Shown in pieces: positions 1-11,419 of a stretch of DNA of 64,000 bases. The translations under genes were made by a program, and so were the position numbers. The number at the start of each line of letters is the position of its first letter. The first letter of the stretch is position 1. The stretch spans positions 24,059,958-24,123,957 of the forward strand of contig NC_089979.1 of assembly GCF_036417845.1 (NCBI RefSeq). Reading direction: 5' to 3'. This stretch comes from Apteryx mantelli (Eukaryota; Chordata; Aves; Apterygiformes; Apterygidae). The notes beneath the pieces were generated by a model. That model saw only the letters and a list, made by a program, of their open reading frames with translations. It was not told where the DNA came from and did no database searches.

Positions 1-48
1 TGATGACTGGGATCACAAAATCTACCAATTTGAAGGAAAAACATCAAG
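1..48 (+). CDS. Cadherin exon, 3' end only (window edge)
   Basis: Reads DDWDHKIYQFEGKTS plus two bases, then the donor AAG|GTATTT. Its phase (two bases over) fits the acceptor at 872, where one base completes an Arg codon before YFMLNDNSGLLTI. Together these make the end of a cadherin-like fold, with the common 'D.SGLLTI..GTPPG.Y' pattern. The start lies outside the window. Confidence 0.75.
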
Positions 49-871
49 GTATTTGGAAAGAAAAATGGAAGTTGTGTGAAATGAAAGAGAACCTTTCCCC
101 CTCCAAAAAATGTAGACCGTATTTAAACTATCTTTTTTTGGAGACAAGTGTGCAAAAACATTTGTTGATTAGAAGTTTGTGTGTAGCTCTCCAAAAGCCC
201 TCCTGAGTATGGTACCACAATAAATACTGCTGTATGCCAAACTTATCCGTTCCCTGCTGCTCAATGGGCCAGTGTTTTTTGATGTGCCTTGTCTGCTATA
301 ACACCACTTCAAATGCCTTGTTTGCAGTCATATCTGTAGGCAATATCAGTGAGCCGCTACAGAAAAAAAACCACACTAATTTCCATCCTCTCTCTTACAA
401 GCTCCTGGAGAGTTGGTATTGCTCAGTCAGCACTATTTTTAAGACCTTACTTGTACTGGATGTGTGTTGGCTGGATTGTGAGGAGAGCTGGGATGTACAT
501 GTGCCATTCAGAGGTTTTGACAGAGGTGGGTTATGCCTAGTGTGAGTCGCTCTCAGTGATGTATCTAAACTAGGAGTTTGCACTGTTTCCAAGGGAAGGG
601 TGTGGCTAGTAACCTGAGTCTTGCTAGCCAGTTTCTATGGCATTAGAGCAGGTAGAAACCTTCTCTATATACTGGTGTGGAGTCGCTTGGTGCCAAAAGA
701 ATACAAGTATAACCAAGTTTTATTCTGCCTTGTCCCTTTGTGAGGGAACGTATCAGCTGTCTCTGACAGCTTTCGCAAAATGAAGTGGATCAGAAAAACA
801 TCAATGATAATTATTACATCTTAGCTCTTTAACTTCTCGTATCTTTTTCCTTGCCTTAACTCCTGTTACAG

Positions 872-1054
872 GTACTTTATGCTTAATGATAACTCAGGAT
901 TGCTGACTATTAAAGAAGGAACCCCACCAGGAGCATACAATATAAGAGTTAGTCATTGATGGTGTCTGGCCAGATGTGGTCTCAACCGTAAAGGTTACAG
1001 TGAAGGAAATCAAAGGTGATGCCCTTTATAATGCTGGATCTATAAGAATAAAAG
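872..1054 (+). pseudogene. Cadherin membrane-proximal exon with a one-base frameshift
   Basis: The acceptor is TTACAG at 871 and the donor AAAG|GTAAGC. The first half reads YFMLNDNSGLLTIKEGTPPG and on to NIRV, then hits TGA at 957-959. The second half is open in the next frame, starting V-I-D-G-V-W-P-D at 952 and running to the donor. One surplus base near 951 explains the break. Removing it gives the phase (one base over) that the next exon at 1669 requires, so the ancestral exon was in frame. Confidence 0.8.
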
Positions 1055-1668
1055 GTAAGCAATGTGATGAAGTATATTTAGGATTGTAATGCTGAAACCT
1101 ACCTCTTTAACATTATTGCTCTGTTACTTAGAATTTTAATGCTGCTAAACTTATGATAAGAGTTAATAGCTTTCTACATGATGGTTTGAAAATGCGTCTT
1201 TGTTTGCATGGTCTTCTGATGCTGTATGTGGAGGCACATCCAGGAAGGAAAAAGGCAGCAGGAAATGCTAGTTTGATGCAAAAGTCACAAACGTGAAATT
1301 TCTACACCAACTTTGCAACAAAACAGCAGTTAATGTTTTTAAAAAAAATTATTTGAACAATCTGCCTGAAATTCATTGAATTACTTCAATCTTTGTGGAA
1401 AAGTAAAATCTTCTTAAACATGGTTCTGATTTAAAAGAATGAAAAAAAGACAAACACATAAGAGTCAAAAAGTTTCAGAACAAAAATCCTATGGCAGAAT
1501 CCAGCATGGAAAATTTCAGAGCCTGAAAATGAAAACATTGGTGAATTTGCAGCTGAGTGCTTTTTCTGCAGCGTTAATATTTTGTTCTGTGGTGCTCCTC
1601 TCTTTTATTGCTACAACAGTTGTAGCCTCCAACATATGTGTTTGTCAGGATTTAAAATTCTGTTACAG

Positions 1669-1901
1669 ATATCACTCCAGAGGAGTTCATATCCCAGTTC
1701 CCTGAAAAAGAGAGTAAATACTACCAAATGAAGAAGCTGCTTTCAGAAGTCATATCAGCCCAACTGGAAAATGTTCATATTTTCAGTGTATTAAAAAGCC
1801 CAAGTCGAACTCCAGGGGTTGACGTTTGGTTTGCAGTTTATGGTCCACCCTATTATAAGGCAGAAAAACTAAACGGCAATGTAGCAGTATCTAGAGCACA
1901 G
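1669..1901 (+). CDS. Cadherin membrane-proximal region exon
   Basis: This exon is 233 bp. It starts with two bases completing Asp, then reads ITPEEFISQFPEKES through WFAVYGPPYYKAEKL to AVSRAQ, ending on a codon boundary at CAG|GTAAGT. The acceptor is TTACAG. It is intact and matches the region between the last cadherin repeat and the first EGF in type III cadherins. Confidence 0.75.
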
Positions 1902-2929
1902 GTAAGTGTGTTTAATTCATATGAAAACACACCATCTTGTTATTGTGTCTTTTCAAACAATATCCATTGACTAGTGAACATGCATGTTTAGAATGACTGA
2001 TTGAGGGGGTTGTATGTGAGAAAAATGGACAATTTTATTCAGTAAAGTCAAATATTCCTTTAGTACTTTGATTAAAAGTTTCAAATATGAATGTTTTAAA
2101 AGCCAGCCTGTAAATGCATGTTGAGTCACACAGACACACTGAGCTAACTTTCAGGGATGTGAACATGTTTTTTTCTGTTGACTGTAAAAACCGGTTTAAA
2201 GGATGTGTTTGGCTGTTGCCTTTCTACATGCTGTCTTAATGTTTCGATTTATTTTCTTCTACACAGAAATGTTCTGTAAGCGAAACTCATAAGCCTGTGT
2301 TCAGTCAAAAGTTCCAGCTTTATGATTGAAGAAGGCAAAGTAGTAAAATAACCATTCCGCAGTAGAAAAACAGGCTGGAAATGTAAATTGAAAATTTAGT
2401 AAGGTTCCTGCCCCTTGTGCAAAAAAAGTTCTGCTAATAGCTAAACTACTTGCTCTGTTTGAAATGTGTCTATGGGTACACATAGATTGGAATACAGTAG
2501 TGTTTAAAATCATTACCTGCAGTAATAACTGACTGTTGCCAGAAAAGGTATTTCTGCGTTGCACAATGCCTGCCTTTCTTTCCCAAGCTTTTTAAGACAA
2601 AAGTCTAAATTAAAAACAGAACCCAGATCCTACATAGATAATCTCCCAAAGCTAAAAGTAATTAATTTATTCACTCTACTTATAATTAATTCCCCAATAT
2701 TTTTGTCTTTGAAATATTCACTCACACTATAACTGACTTAGGCTGAGGCTTTTGGCATAGCAGATACCAGGCTGACCTGCCTTTGGCTGGTTAGAGTGAG
2801 GTAGATGTTGGAAAGAAGTGGTACAGCGACCAGTTTTGAGAATAAATTAAGGCCATAGCTGTCATTTATAATCCATGAGCTTCCTCTCTGTGGAAAAGTC
2901 AGATGAATACAAATAATTGTTCTCCACAG

Positions 2930-3207
2930 CTGGAAAACATCTTGGATATAAATATCACCCAAATTGGCATTGATGAATGTGTGACTGCAAATTGCACTCA
3001 TAGCACTGGATGCATCAGCAAGTATGAACAGAGTCCTGTGCCCGCAATAACCATGGCTGGAAGCATTTCACTGGTGTCAGTGACAGTCCTGAGTAGTGCC
3101 CAGTGCAGCTGTGCAGCTCAGGAGAGCCCTCATCTCTCCTGCTCTTCGTACCGGACAAATCCTTGTCTCAATGGCGGCTCATGTGTGGATACTGATTTGG
3201 GCTACAG
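2930..3207 (+). CDS. Cadherin exon entering the first EGF module
   Basis: The acceptor is TCTCCACAG. The exon reads IDECVTANCTHSTGCIS, then a stretch ending SCSSYRTNPCLNGGSCVDTD, which is the start of an EGF domain (CxxNPCLNGGSC pattern). The donor TACAG|GTTGGT leaves two bases of an Arg codon, completed by the exon at 4683. It is open throughout. Confidence 0.8.
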
Positions 3208-4682
3208 GTTGGTAAAGCTTTGTCTGGCGTACAGGCAAAACGCTTCAAACGCCATCTGTAAGGAGGAGGATGGGAAGTGTGAGGAGATGGCATTGCGTGT
3301 CTTCTCACTGTGGTGATCTGGGTTTTGTTGTACTTCACGTGGGTCTTGCAAACAAATCTCTATTTTCAACCAGCTACTTAAGTTCGTTCATAGTCTCCAG
3401 GAGAGCCTTGGGAGGTTTGCAGGCTCCACTGGTTCCCTTAATGGCACCCTGCAAAATGTTCATGTTCTGTGCAGCCTACATTAATATTATTAAACACTTC
3501 AACTGTGTCACTTACTAGCCTCTTCCCCATGTTCCTTGCTTCCTCTTTTTTTCTCCAAAAAGGGCACCTCATAGACAAAAATAGTATGAAGATGAAACCA
3601 TGATGGGATTGTAGTAGCTCGGTATGAGCCTGGCACCCTTTTAGAAAGCATACCCTAAGCATGTTTGCTTCAGAACACACATCCCAACATAGGAGGGCAG
3701 AAACAGCTACCCAGAAGCTCTTGAGAACCCTTGATGGGGGTGATAGGACTCAGACTGAAGCTGCAGAAGTCCTGGATATGGTAAAGGTCTAAATGAGTCC
3801 CAAATTACTGCTCAGATGTAACCAACCAGGGAAGTTTAGCTGCCTGGAAATATTGTAACGCTTGACAGTGTTCTGCCACCTATCATTTGCTCAACTTTGA
3901 GACTTTTGCTCCATTTTCGGTATTTTTATGAGTAATCTTTTCTTCCCTGTCCTACTCCTCTTATTCTGCTCTCACTAGGTACTGGCAAACTGTGGGAAAT
4001 AGAAATAGGTGCCCAGCTGTTCTCCCTCTCTGTTCCCTTTCCCATTTCTGTTGCTCCTTTGGTTTCCCTCTTACAGTTTTTGTTATTGTCATGCTGTGAT
4101 TGCTCTTTGTTCATTCTTGAATCACTAGAGTGTTAACAAACAAAGAATGAACCCTGAACACCTATTTTTCCTAGTGTAAAGGAAATAAACCAGTAAGTGG
4201 CTTGCAATAAGAGTGAGATTATGAAGTTCTGTGACTGTCACCCCTTTGCTCGCTTTTTCTGCCAAACCAGAAAAGGTTTCTTTTGCCTTCTTGCACCCTT
4301 CCTTTGGTTTCCCTGTCAAGATTATAAAGTCTTTTTAACCAAGCTGGTAGCTAGGCCTAGTGAAATGTTGTTTTCTTCTTTTGCTAAAGAGATCAGAGGT
4401 TTTCGTGTGCTTTCTATATTACAAAGGCTCAATTATTTATTCACAAAATTATTCTTACATAGACATAGTGTGATTTAGAACTAAAGCTAAACTGTGTTTG
4501 TACAAAGAAATCAATAGCAAACATTTTGTGACAGAGGTGCTTTGCTACTGCTTGTTTAACTCATACTAGGGTCTGGGCAACATGGGCTCCTGTGGTTGGA
4601 GTGGGGAGTTCTGCTGTAGGAAAAGCCCTTAGTGAGTTCTGCTTGGATGGTGGATTTTTTTTTTTTTTTTTTTTTTGCACAG

Positions 4683-4897
4683 ATGCAAATGTCCTGCAAA
4701 TTTCCATGGACCAGATTGCCAGCAGACAAAACACAGCTTCAGAGGCCATGGTTATGCCTGATTCCCTCCTCTTAAGCCTTGCTTTGAGAGCCGTATCTCC
4801 TTAGAGTTTATCACTGAAGTGGCTGATGGCCTTCTGTTGTACCAGGGACCAGTAGCACGAGGGCAGCCTGGAGAAATGGAAAATTTCCTTGCATTAG
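4683..4897 (+). pseudogene. EGF end and laminin-G 1 start, with in-frame TGA
   Basis: The acceptor is GCACAG behind a 22-T tract. The exon reads CKCPANFHGPDCQQTKHSF (EGF end), then RGHGYA, a TGA at 4759-4761, then FPPLKPCFESRISLEFITEV and ADGLLLYQGPV, the first beta strands of laminin-G. Related proteins have Trp at this site (GYAWFPP), so the change is TGG to TGA. Both splice phases still match the neighbours. Confidence 0.85.
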
Positions 4898-5196
4898 GTT
4901 AAAAACTTAAGAAATATTTGTTCTTTGTGTTTGTCTGACTTGGGATTCTACTTACAGTTAATAGGTTTTTAAAATGGCTTGGAAAGTTATTCTCAAAAAA
5001 TAAGCAAAATGCAGAATAATTTGCCAGGATTCCCAGGCTGTATCTAGTCACTGTACTAGAAGCGGCATTTTTTTTAATTAAGTGTCTTCCACTGTCTAAA
5101 GAACTCCTCAAACTGAAATCTACCTGTGACATTGAGTTCACCTGGCTTAGTATGGGAATATGGCTAATGCTTATCCAATAAGTCTTTTCTTTGCAG

Positions 5197-5324
5197 AGCT
5201 CTTGGGTGGTGTCCCATCACTGACTGTGAGACACAGCTCTGGTGACCTTTTCCTGCAGCTGTCACGAAAAGTTAACGTTGCAGATTGCCACTGGCATAAT
5301 ATAAAAATTATACATGATGGAAAG
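5197..5324 (+). CDS. Cadherin laminin-G 1 middle exon, ending in a GC splice donor
   Basis: Two bases complete Glu, then LLGGVPSLTVRHSSGDLFLQ and, a little later, WHNIKIIHDGK, the W-H-x-I-x-I-x-x-D-G pattern of laminin-G. The donor is AAG|GCAAGT, a consensus GC-AG donor; reading through it would break the frame. It joins in phase 0 to the exon at 6072. Confidence 0.8.
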
Positions 5325-6071
5325 GCAAGTGTAAACAGAGACAATCCTGGGGAAGCACTATTTCATGTACCTAGTTATCCCTTCAGAGTACTTTCTCATT
5401 TCTTTAGAGCTCGCTCTTCAACCATTTCATCACTGCAGCAATGCGAATTAATGTTTGTCAGCTCAGATTTCCCCTTAGTCTTGAGGCAGTGAATCAGGAC
5501 AAGGCCTTGAGCAGTCTGATCTAACTTTGAAGTGAGCCCTGCTTTTTTTTTGTTTAATGGTCTTCTCTAGTGGTTAGACCACAGACTTGTGATAGCTCAG
5601 AGAGCTAAAGGCAAATTTGTTCCTGGACTGATGGAGTGAAATGTCCTTTATTTCTGTGAGCAGGAAACTCTGGCCCACCAAGTGAGTTTAGACAGATACA
5701 CTTCTGTATAGGGGGAATTTCTTGCTAATACAATACTGGTGAAGGCATCTGCTAGGTTGCCCCTTCCTCTACCCGATAAGACAAGTTGAGGGTATGTCAG
5801 GATCTGGGATGGGGAGCCTGCAGAAAACATCAAGAAAATCCTGTTTTCTCTTTACTGTGCCAGTGACTTGGCCTGCTCTGGTAGGTTCCTTAGTTATATG
5901 CCATGTGCAGTAACTTTCCAGATTAGTATGTGGTAGTGTTTTATTATTTTAATAAACTTCCCTACCTTTTAATTTCTAGTTACTATGCCCCCCCTTCTGC
6001 TTACTGAAATAAAATATGTAATTAAAATATATCACTATCTCCTGATGCAATTCAGTAATGCCTTTCTCCAG

Positions 6072-6199
6072 AAAGTGAAGCTGATTCTTGACCACTGCAT
6101 AAATGTCTCAGTCAGAGACAGTAGCAGTATCACTAAGAAGATCTCCCAAATGGATTTGACTGTCTGTGAAGCCTCTGAAGAGACTATGGGAACTCAGAG
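6072..6199 (+). CDS. Cadherin laminin-G 1 exon
   Basis: Reads KVKLILDHCINVSVRD to TMGTQ plus two bases, with donor CAGAG|GTAAGA. LxxDHC is the usual strand in type III cadherin laminin-G 1. It is intact, with phases 0 and 2. Confidence 0.75.
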
Positions 6200-6342
6200 G
6201 TAAGAAACATGAACAACATGAACTGGAAAAATAAGCACTGAAAAGAGCTAAGAAAAAAGGGGAGGGGAGATGAGGAAAAAAAATCAGCCAAGTTTTTGTA
6301 TTTACGTTCCACTAATTCTTTCTTTCCCTGTTTTCCCTTCAG

Positions 6343-6475
6343 CATGGGTGGGCTCTTCAGTGTTCACCAGCCCCTGCAGTTGGGTGGAGTTAAGAAGACT
6401 TTGCCTTATCACAATTCACAAAAGCACTTTAGAGGTTTTGTTGGCTGTGTACGCAGTGTCATTGTTGATAGTAAG
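6343..6475 (+). CDS. Cadherin laminin-G 1 C-terminal exon
   Basis: Reads MGGLFSVHQPLQLGGVKKTL then HFRGFVGCVRSVIVDSK. F-x-G-C-x-R is the closing laminin-G strand. It is intact, with acceptor CCTTCAG and donor AAG|GTAGGG, ending in phase 0. Confidence 0.8.
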
Positions 6476-6555
6476 GTAGGGCTGCTAAGACCAATCTTGG
6501 GTTTACTGATGCTAACTGTAGACACCTGATGTGGTGCTTTTGTTGCCTGTTCTAG

Positions 6556-6736
6556 GTCTATGATTTAGAGCACCCTGCAGAGTCCTTTAACAGCGCTCCC
6601 GGGTGTGTCCTGATGGATGAAACGTGTAAGAGTGCTGGGGTGGCCTCCTGTGGTGTTCATGGCAAGTGTGTTGGTGGTTGGGATTTCTTTCGCTGTGACT
6701 GTTCCCCAGGATATGCTGGACCAGCATGTGACAAAG
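6556..6736 (+). CDS. Cadherin second EGF exon
   Basis: Begins VYDLEHPAESFNSAPGC, then an EGF module with cysteines in CKSAGVASCGVHGKC and CDCSPGYAGPAC spacing. It is intact. It ends one base into a codon at AAAG|GTACTG, and the exon at 9692 fits that phase. Confidence 0.8.
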
Positions 6737-7139
6737 GTACTGTAAGTTCTGGGAGGAAATTAATGGTGAGAATCTGTGGGAACAGGCATCAAAACATACT
6801 GCTGTAAACTTGCCAGGACTTTGAACTAAGTAGCTCAATACCGTGCTGCACTCTGGGTGTGATTTAGACCTGCATCAATGTAAAGATCCTTCTAACTCTT
6901 GTTGAATAAAGATAATGTCACAGATGAGGCTCTTGATGAGGACTGCTTTACTTTGTGGAGGAAGCAAGTGGTCCGATGGGTTGTTTTGTATTGTTTTTAC
7001 ATCATCTTATTTGTCAGTAATGAAAGATGAAACATTTTGCGTTGGTATTCTTCCTCTGGCCATACAGATCATAAAATGAAATTTAATGAATGTGGTACTA
7101 TTTGTCATCCTGTGGTGGTCGTAAGAGTGACTAAATGCC

Positions 7140-7310
7140 AGCTTGGGACGTGGCAGATCTTGGTAGGTTCTCTCTGTGAAACCTGGGGACACATCCCTCA
7201 ATTCCCCCAGGCACAGTTTTCCATCTGTAAAAGGAGGATAATTGCACTTCCCTCTGTCCCTGAAGTGAACTCAAACTTGTGAAACACCTTTAGACCACGG
7301 CAGAGGGTTC
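7140..7310 (+). mobile_element. Possible MIR/CORE-type SINE relic
   Basis: The stretch ACAGTTTTCCATCTGTAAAA, GGAGGATAATTGCACTTCC and, later, GTGAAACACCTTTAGA has the order and wording of the 3' half of MIR-like SINEs. It lies in the cadherin intron 6737-9691, where I see no exon. Confidence 0.4.
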
Positions 7311-9691
7311 ATGTAAGGACGTAATACCAGGCTAGCTCCAGCAAATGTGTTATCCTGTACAAAATCAGCAGGAAACATGCATCAGAGAACAAAAACTTGC
7401 AAACAAGTGGATAATGAAAACAAGTGGATAATGAAAACCTCAGAGGCATTGTTAAAAAGTGCAAAATTTTAGCAATTCAGAAATTTAAGAAATACATTCT
7501 TTGATGTGTAAAGTGCTCCCAGCAGCCCAGGGCCATGTTCAGGACACAGGGGCATACACTTGAAGTTGGCTCTGTTCTTCCTAATGCAGTACATTCAGCA
7601 ACTCTCCACACAGACTCATAGCCACTGCTCTGAGGTACAAGTGAAATCAGATGTGCGCTACAGTAGTATGGGGACTTTACCTGCCCTGTGTCAGTCTTCT
7701 CCATCTACATACAAGGTACAAATGATGGGGTTGGTTGTAACAGTCTGTAATGAACACTTGTGCCCCATAAAATTTGGGGCTTTGTGCAGTGTTTGAAGAG
7801 AATTAGCCCCCTCAGTTCTGTAATTTGAATGAACTACAGACAAAGACGAGCAGCAGTGATCAGTTGGAAAGGGCCATGTGCCAGCTATTGTTGAATCAAT
7901 GTGTTGTGATCAGTAGACATGGCTGGTTGTGTGTTGTACATATCTTTTCAACTTAATGTGCTTAGTTTTCCTTCTTGTAGAGGGAGGAATAATACCTTAT
8001 ACAAGGAGCCATACTCACTCCTCCTTTCTCCATCTCTCACACAAGACTTAAAAGGTGACATTAAATTACTCAGAGAGAGCTCTGTCCAGTGTGGTGAGGA
8101 TTGAGAGGACCAGAATCATAATTGGCATACTCTGAGCCTGGAGCTTTCATTGTTTAAAGTGTTTATAGTGGCCACCTAAGTGGTTACTATTAGCTCAGTT
8201 ACTTGTACTGATGTTTTGCAGACAAGTGATAATGGTCTATAAAAGTCTGCCTAGCTTTAAGTCTTTTGTTTTGCATTTTCTTGGGGCTCTGGTTCACAAG
8301 CCCAACTGCTTATTTGGAACAGCTGTATTGGTTCCTACCCTACACCTTTGTGGTGGAAACCAGTTGCTCAGGAACCAATTAATCCACAAATCGCATCCTA
8401 ATGTATAAGGAGAACTTGGAGTAGTTCCAATTTCTTCTAATAAGTTGGGCTGTAAAATGCTGGTGTTCAGCTGATGCTTTATGAATGGCTGAGCCTTGCT
8501 TGCAGGAAGGAGCAGACAGCTGGGGACAGGAATCACTAGAACATCCCAAGAAAATTCCTCTCTTCTCATCAGCTAGAGCCTGTAGATGCAGAGATACTGA
8601 ACAAAAAAGAACAGTGGGCAAGGAAGAGTGTAAGGAGGTTAGCTAGAGGAGAATAAAATATGCTTTAAGAAAGAAAAGAGATAGGAAAAAGAGTGAGAGG
8701 AAGAGGGAGTGCAGAGATTAAGTCTTTTGGTCATTTGATATTTCATGTCTTGGGACCCAGACTAAGTGTCCCAGCACCTGTTGGGCACTTTTTGGACTTC
8801 TGCTTATGTGACACTGACCTCTGATTAGTTGTTGGTAACCCAGTTTTCTTCCTGTCCAGTCACTGCATGACTAGTTTGGAGTATATCTTTATTTGGTAAG
8901 AAGTTGTTCCTTTTTCTGAATAAATTGTGCCCGGAACAAGCAGATCTAGGATTGCTGTCAGAGAATGAGGCCAAAATGAGTATCTGCTGCACAAGAGCAC
9001 CAGGATCTTTTTGGTTTAGTGATATTTGGTTTACTGAAAGGGTGTAGAGCATCTTCATCCAGTTCTCTGCTGGACAACTCTCAGATGGAGTCCCCAGGAT
9101 GATGGGGAAGAGTGAATTTCAGTGTGTTTTCCTTAGTTAAGATAATAAACACTGACTTAATCTTTCTATAAACAAAAATTCTGTATTCTGACTTTTGACT
9201 CTGTGCCTGCCGCAGGGCTTTCTTTTGTTCCAACTGAAATGGAAAGAAAGGTGCATATTTTCTAGCAGTAAAGGTTATTAACCACAGGACTAAACTACTG
9301 AAGGAAATGTTAGATTCTAAGTCTTTTTGTCTTCAGATCAAAGCCAAATACTTTACTGGAAGATATGTTTCAGTTTAAAAAAAAAAAGTTATTGGGCTAG
9401 TGTAGGAGTGATTGGGTGAATGTGCAGCTTGTGGCAGGCAGAATATTAGAGACATTGTCAAATCTCCATGTATGCCTAAAGTCTATATTCTTGGTTTGTT
9501 CTTTTTCTCTTAATTCCCTTGGGGGGGATTTCCTGTTGGAGGCAGTGGGTGCTTCCCATGACATTTCATTACGTTAGGGTTTCTTAATAGCTAAAATTCT
9601 GACATTCGGAATTGGTAAGTTCTTAAACTGTGGAGATCTGTGGGAGCAGTAAGTACTGAGGATTTCCTGTTTGTTTGTGTGTTGTGTTTAG

Positions 9692-9783
9692 CACTTCCAG
9701 AATGGGCTTTTGGAAGGGACAGCTGGATCCATTATGAGCTGAGAAGCATTCTCAGTGCCCACAGCACTCACATCCAGCTGTGA
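9692..9783 (+). pseudogene. Laminin-G 2 N-terminal exon, decayed 3' half
   Basis: The acceptor TTTAG is followed by two bases completing Ala, then LPEWAFGRDSWIHYELRSIL and SAHSTHIQL, the start of the second laminin-G domain. TGA follows immediately at 9781-9783, with TAA seven codons-worth later. A one-base shift gives only MSQSSAIREKNAFSD before another stop, with no convincing donor. About 20 residues are expected before the next exon at 10458, so the distal half appears eroded or frameshifted. Confidence 0.65.
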
Positions 9784-10457
9784 TGTCACAGAGTAGTGCA
9801 ATAAGAGAAAAAAATGCATTTTCTGATTAAAGACAACTATTCTTCAGTGTAATAAAGACTAAGCATTTTTCATATGAGAATAACTGCTCTCATTTGTGTT
9901 GTCCTTCTCAGAAATAAAGCACAGCCAGAATAGTGTTTCTTGGCTGCAAGAGAATGTAGTAATAGCTTTTTGTAGCGCAAATTCTAGTTGCAAAAAGTGC
10001 AGGTCAGTGCATGTGATACATGTGGAGTGGGGAAGAGTGTTTTGTCTTGCTTGCCTTTCCCCTTTGCTTCTGTCTCTGGCTGTAAAACTTCTGCCTATGT
10101 TTTTTGTTTCTGTTGAAAAAAGCCATGTGGATTATTTTAGCCAAGTAGAGGCTAATTATTCCAACTATAATTGGAGGGTCAGCTAGGAAGACTTAGAGAT
10201 AGAGATCAATAGGGAGGAGACTGATGAAAAATCTCATCTTACTTAAAAAGAGGCCTGTAGGGAAGAAAACTGGTAATTCCTAGACCTGCAGTTTGTTCTT
10301 GTAACTTTTATCTTGAAATAAAGCACCTTATTGCACCTTTAAAAACAAGAGTGCCATTTGTATTTAAAACTGAGGTTCATTTCTTGAGGCAGCCCCCGTC
10401 ATAACATTCAGATGTGCATTTCTATTGTGAGTAAAGGTCTCTATCGTCGTCTTTTAG

Positions 10458-10722
10458 GTGTTTGGCGGTTCCTTCAGTGTAAACTTCAGCTTGGAGGACA
10501 AAAATTACTCTCTGAGGATGAGCACCTTATGTATAAACAACGGCCAGTGGGTTCTGCTGACCATGGAGCGCTACAACAATGAATTTACCCTGTGTGTTAA
10601 TGATGGGGGAGGTGATCAAGAAGTGACCTCTGTCTTGGGTACAAACAGATGGTTTGAAATGGATTGGACAAGCATTGTGCTAGGAAACCGCCTTCCCAAC
10701 CATTCAGAGAGTGATTTCCAAG
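10458..10722 (+). CDS. Cadherin laminin-G 2 C-terminal exon
   Basis: Reads VFGGSFSVNFSLEDKNYSLR, then CINNGQWVLLTMERYNNEF and so on to NHSESDFQ plus one base, donor CAAG|GTAAGT. The G-Q-W-x-x-L-x-x-x-R pattern is laminin-G. The exon is open, but its one-base overhang does not fit the next recognised exon at 12410. Confidence 0.75.
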
Positions 10723-11380
10723 GTAAGTGATATGATGAGTTTGCAAAAGGAGGGAGTTAAAATCTACAAGTGGAATCTTCAGAGATATTGAAGAGTCTAA
10801 AATCCAAGTAAGAATTCCCATGGAGACTGCTGTGCCCATCAAAGCCCACCTCCTCTACTGGGGAATTCAGGGCTAATATTCTGTTCTCCATTTGCCATTA
10901 TATTTAGTCCTAGTGAAGATGTGAGATTTCCTGTAAATATAGCACTTCAGGTTTTTATTTCACATGCTAGAGGCCCCCAGTGGGGAAGTCATGCTGGGAT
11001 CTTCACTCCCTTTTTGATTGGGAAAGGCTTAAGGAACAGACACAACATTTTCTGATAGGAGGGTAAAGATTTACAAGACATTTCATAGCTCTCCTTCTGT
11101 TTCATCCAGTGGGGGTGCTGGGACTTTGAGACTGTGGCTCAACAGAAGGCAACTTAATCTAGATTAATTTAATGAGGGTGTTCTGGTTCATAGCACAGTT
11201 CTGCTAAATCATTGCATTGGCACATCCAAGCTGTCCTGGAGAAGCACTGTAGATCTGTAAGTCAACCAGGGCACCCAGACACGTGTCCTGTAGCTCTTCT
11301 AAAGTAAAACTGATAAGGAGTATAAGGTCCTTTTTAAGTTTTTCAGCAGTGCAGCATGCTTTAAGGTCTCGTGCGTATGT

Positions 11381-11419
11381 GTATAAAATAAAGAGCTTGT
11401 TGTATAAAATAAAGAGCTT
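11381..11419. repeat. Two-copy 18-bp direct repeat, period 21
   Basis: GTATAAAATAAAGAGCTT occurs at 11381-11398 and again at 11402-11419, in the gap of the cadherin locus where an exon is missing. Confidence 0.85.

Noticed and set aside
1439-1705. 88-codon frame with a hydrophobic segment upstream of the cadherin exon
   Set aside because: It runs through intron sequence and reads the exon at 1669 in the wrong frame.
4759-4761. TGA read as selenocysteine
   Set aside because: The family has Trp at this position, there is no Cys/Sec redox context, and other lesions exist in the same gene.
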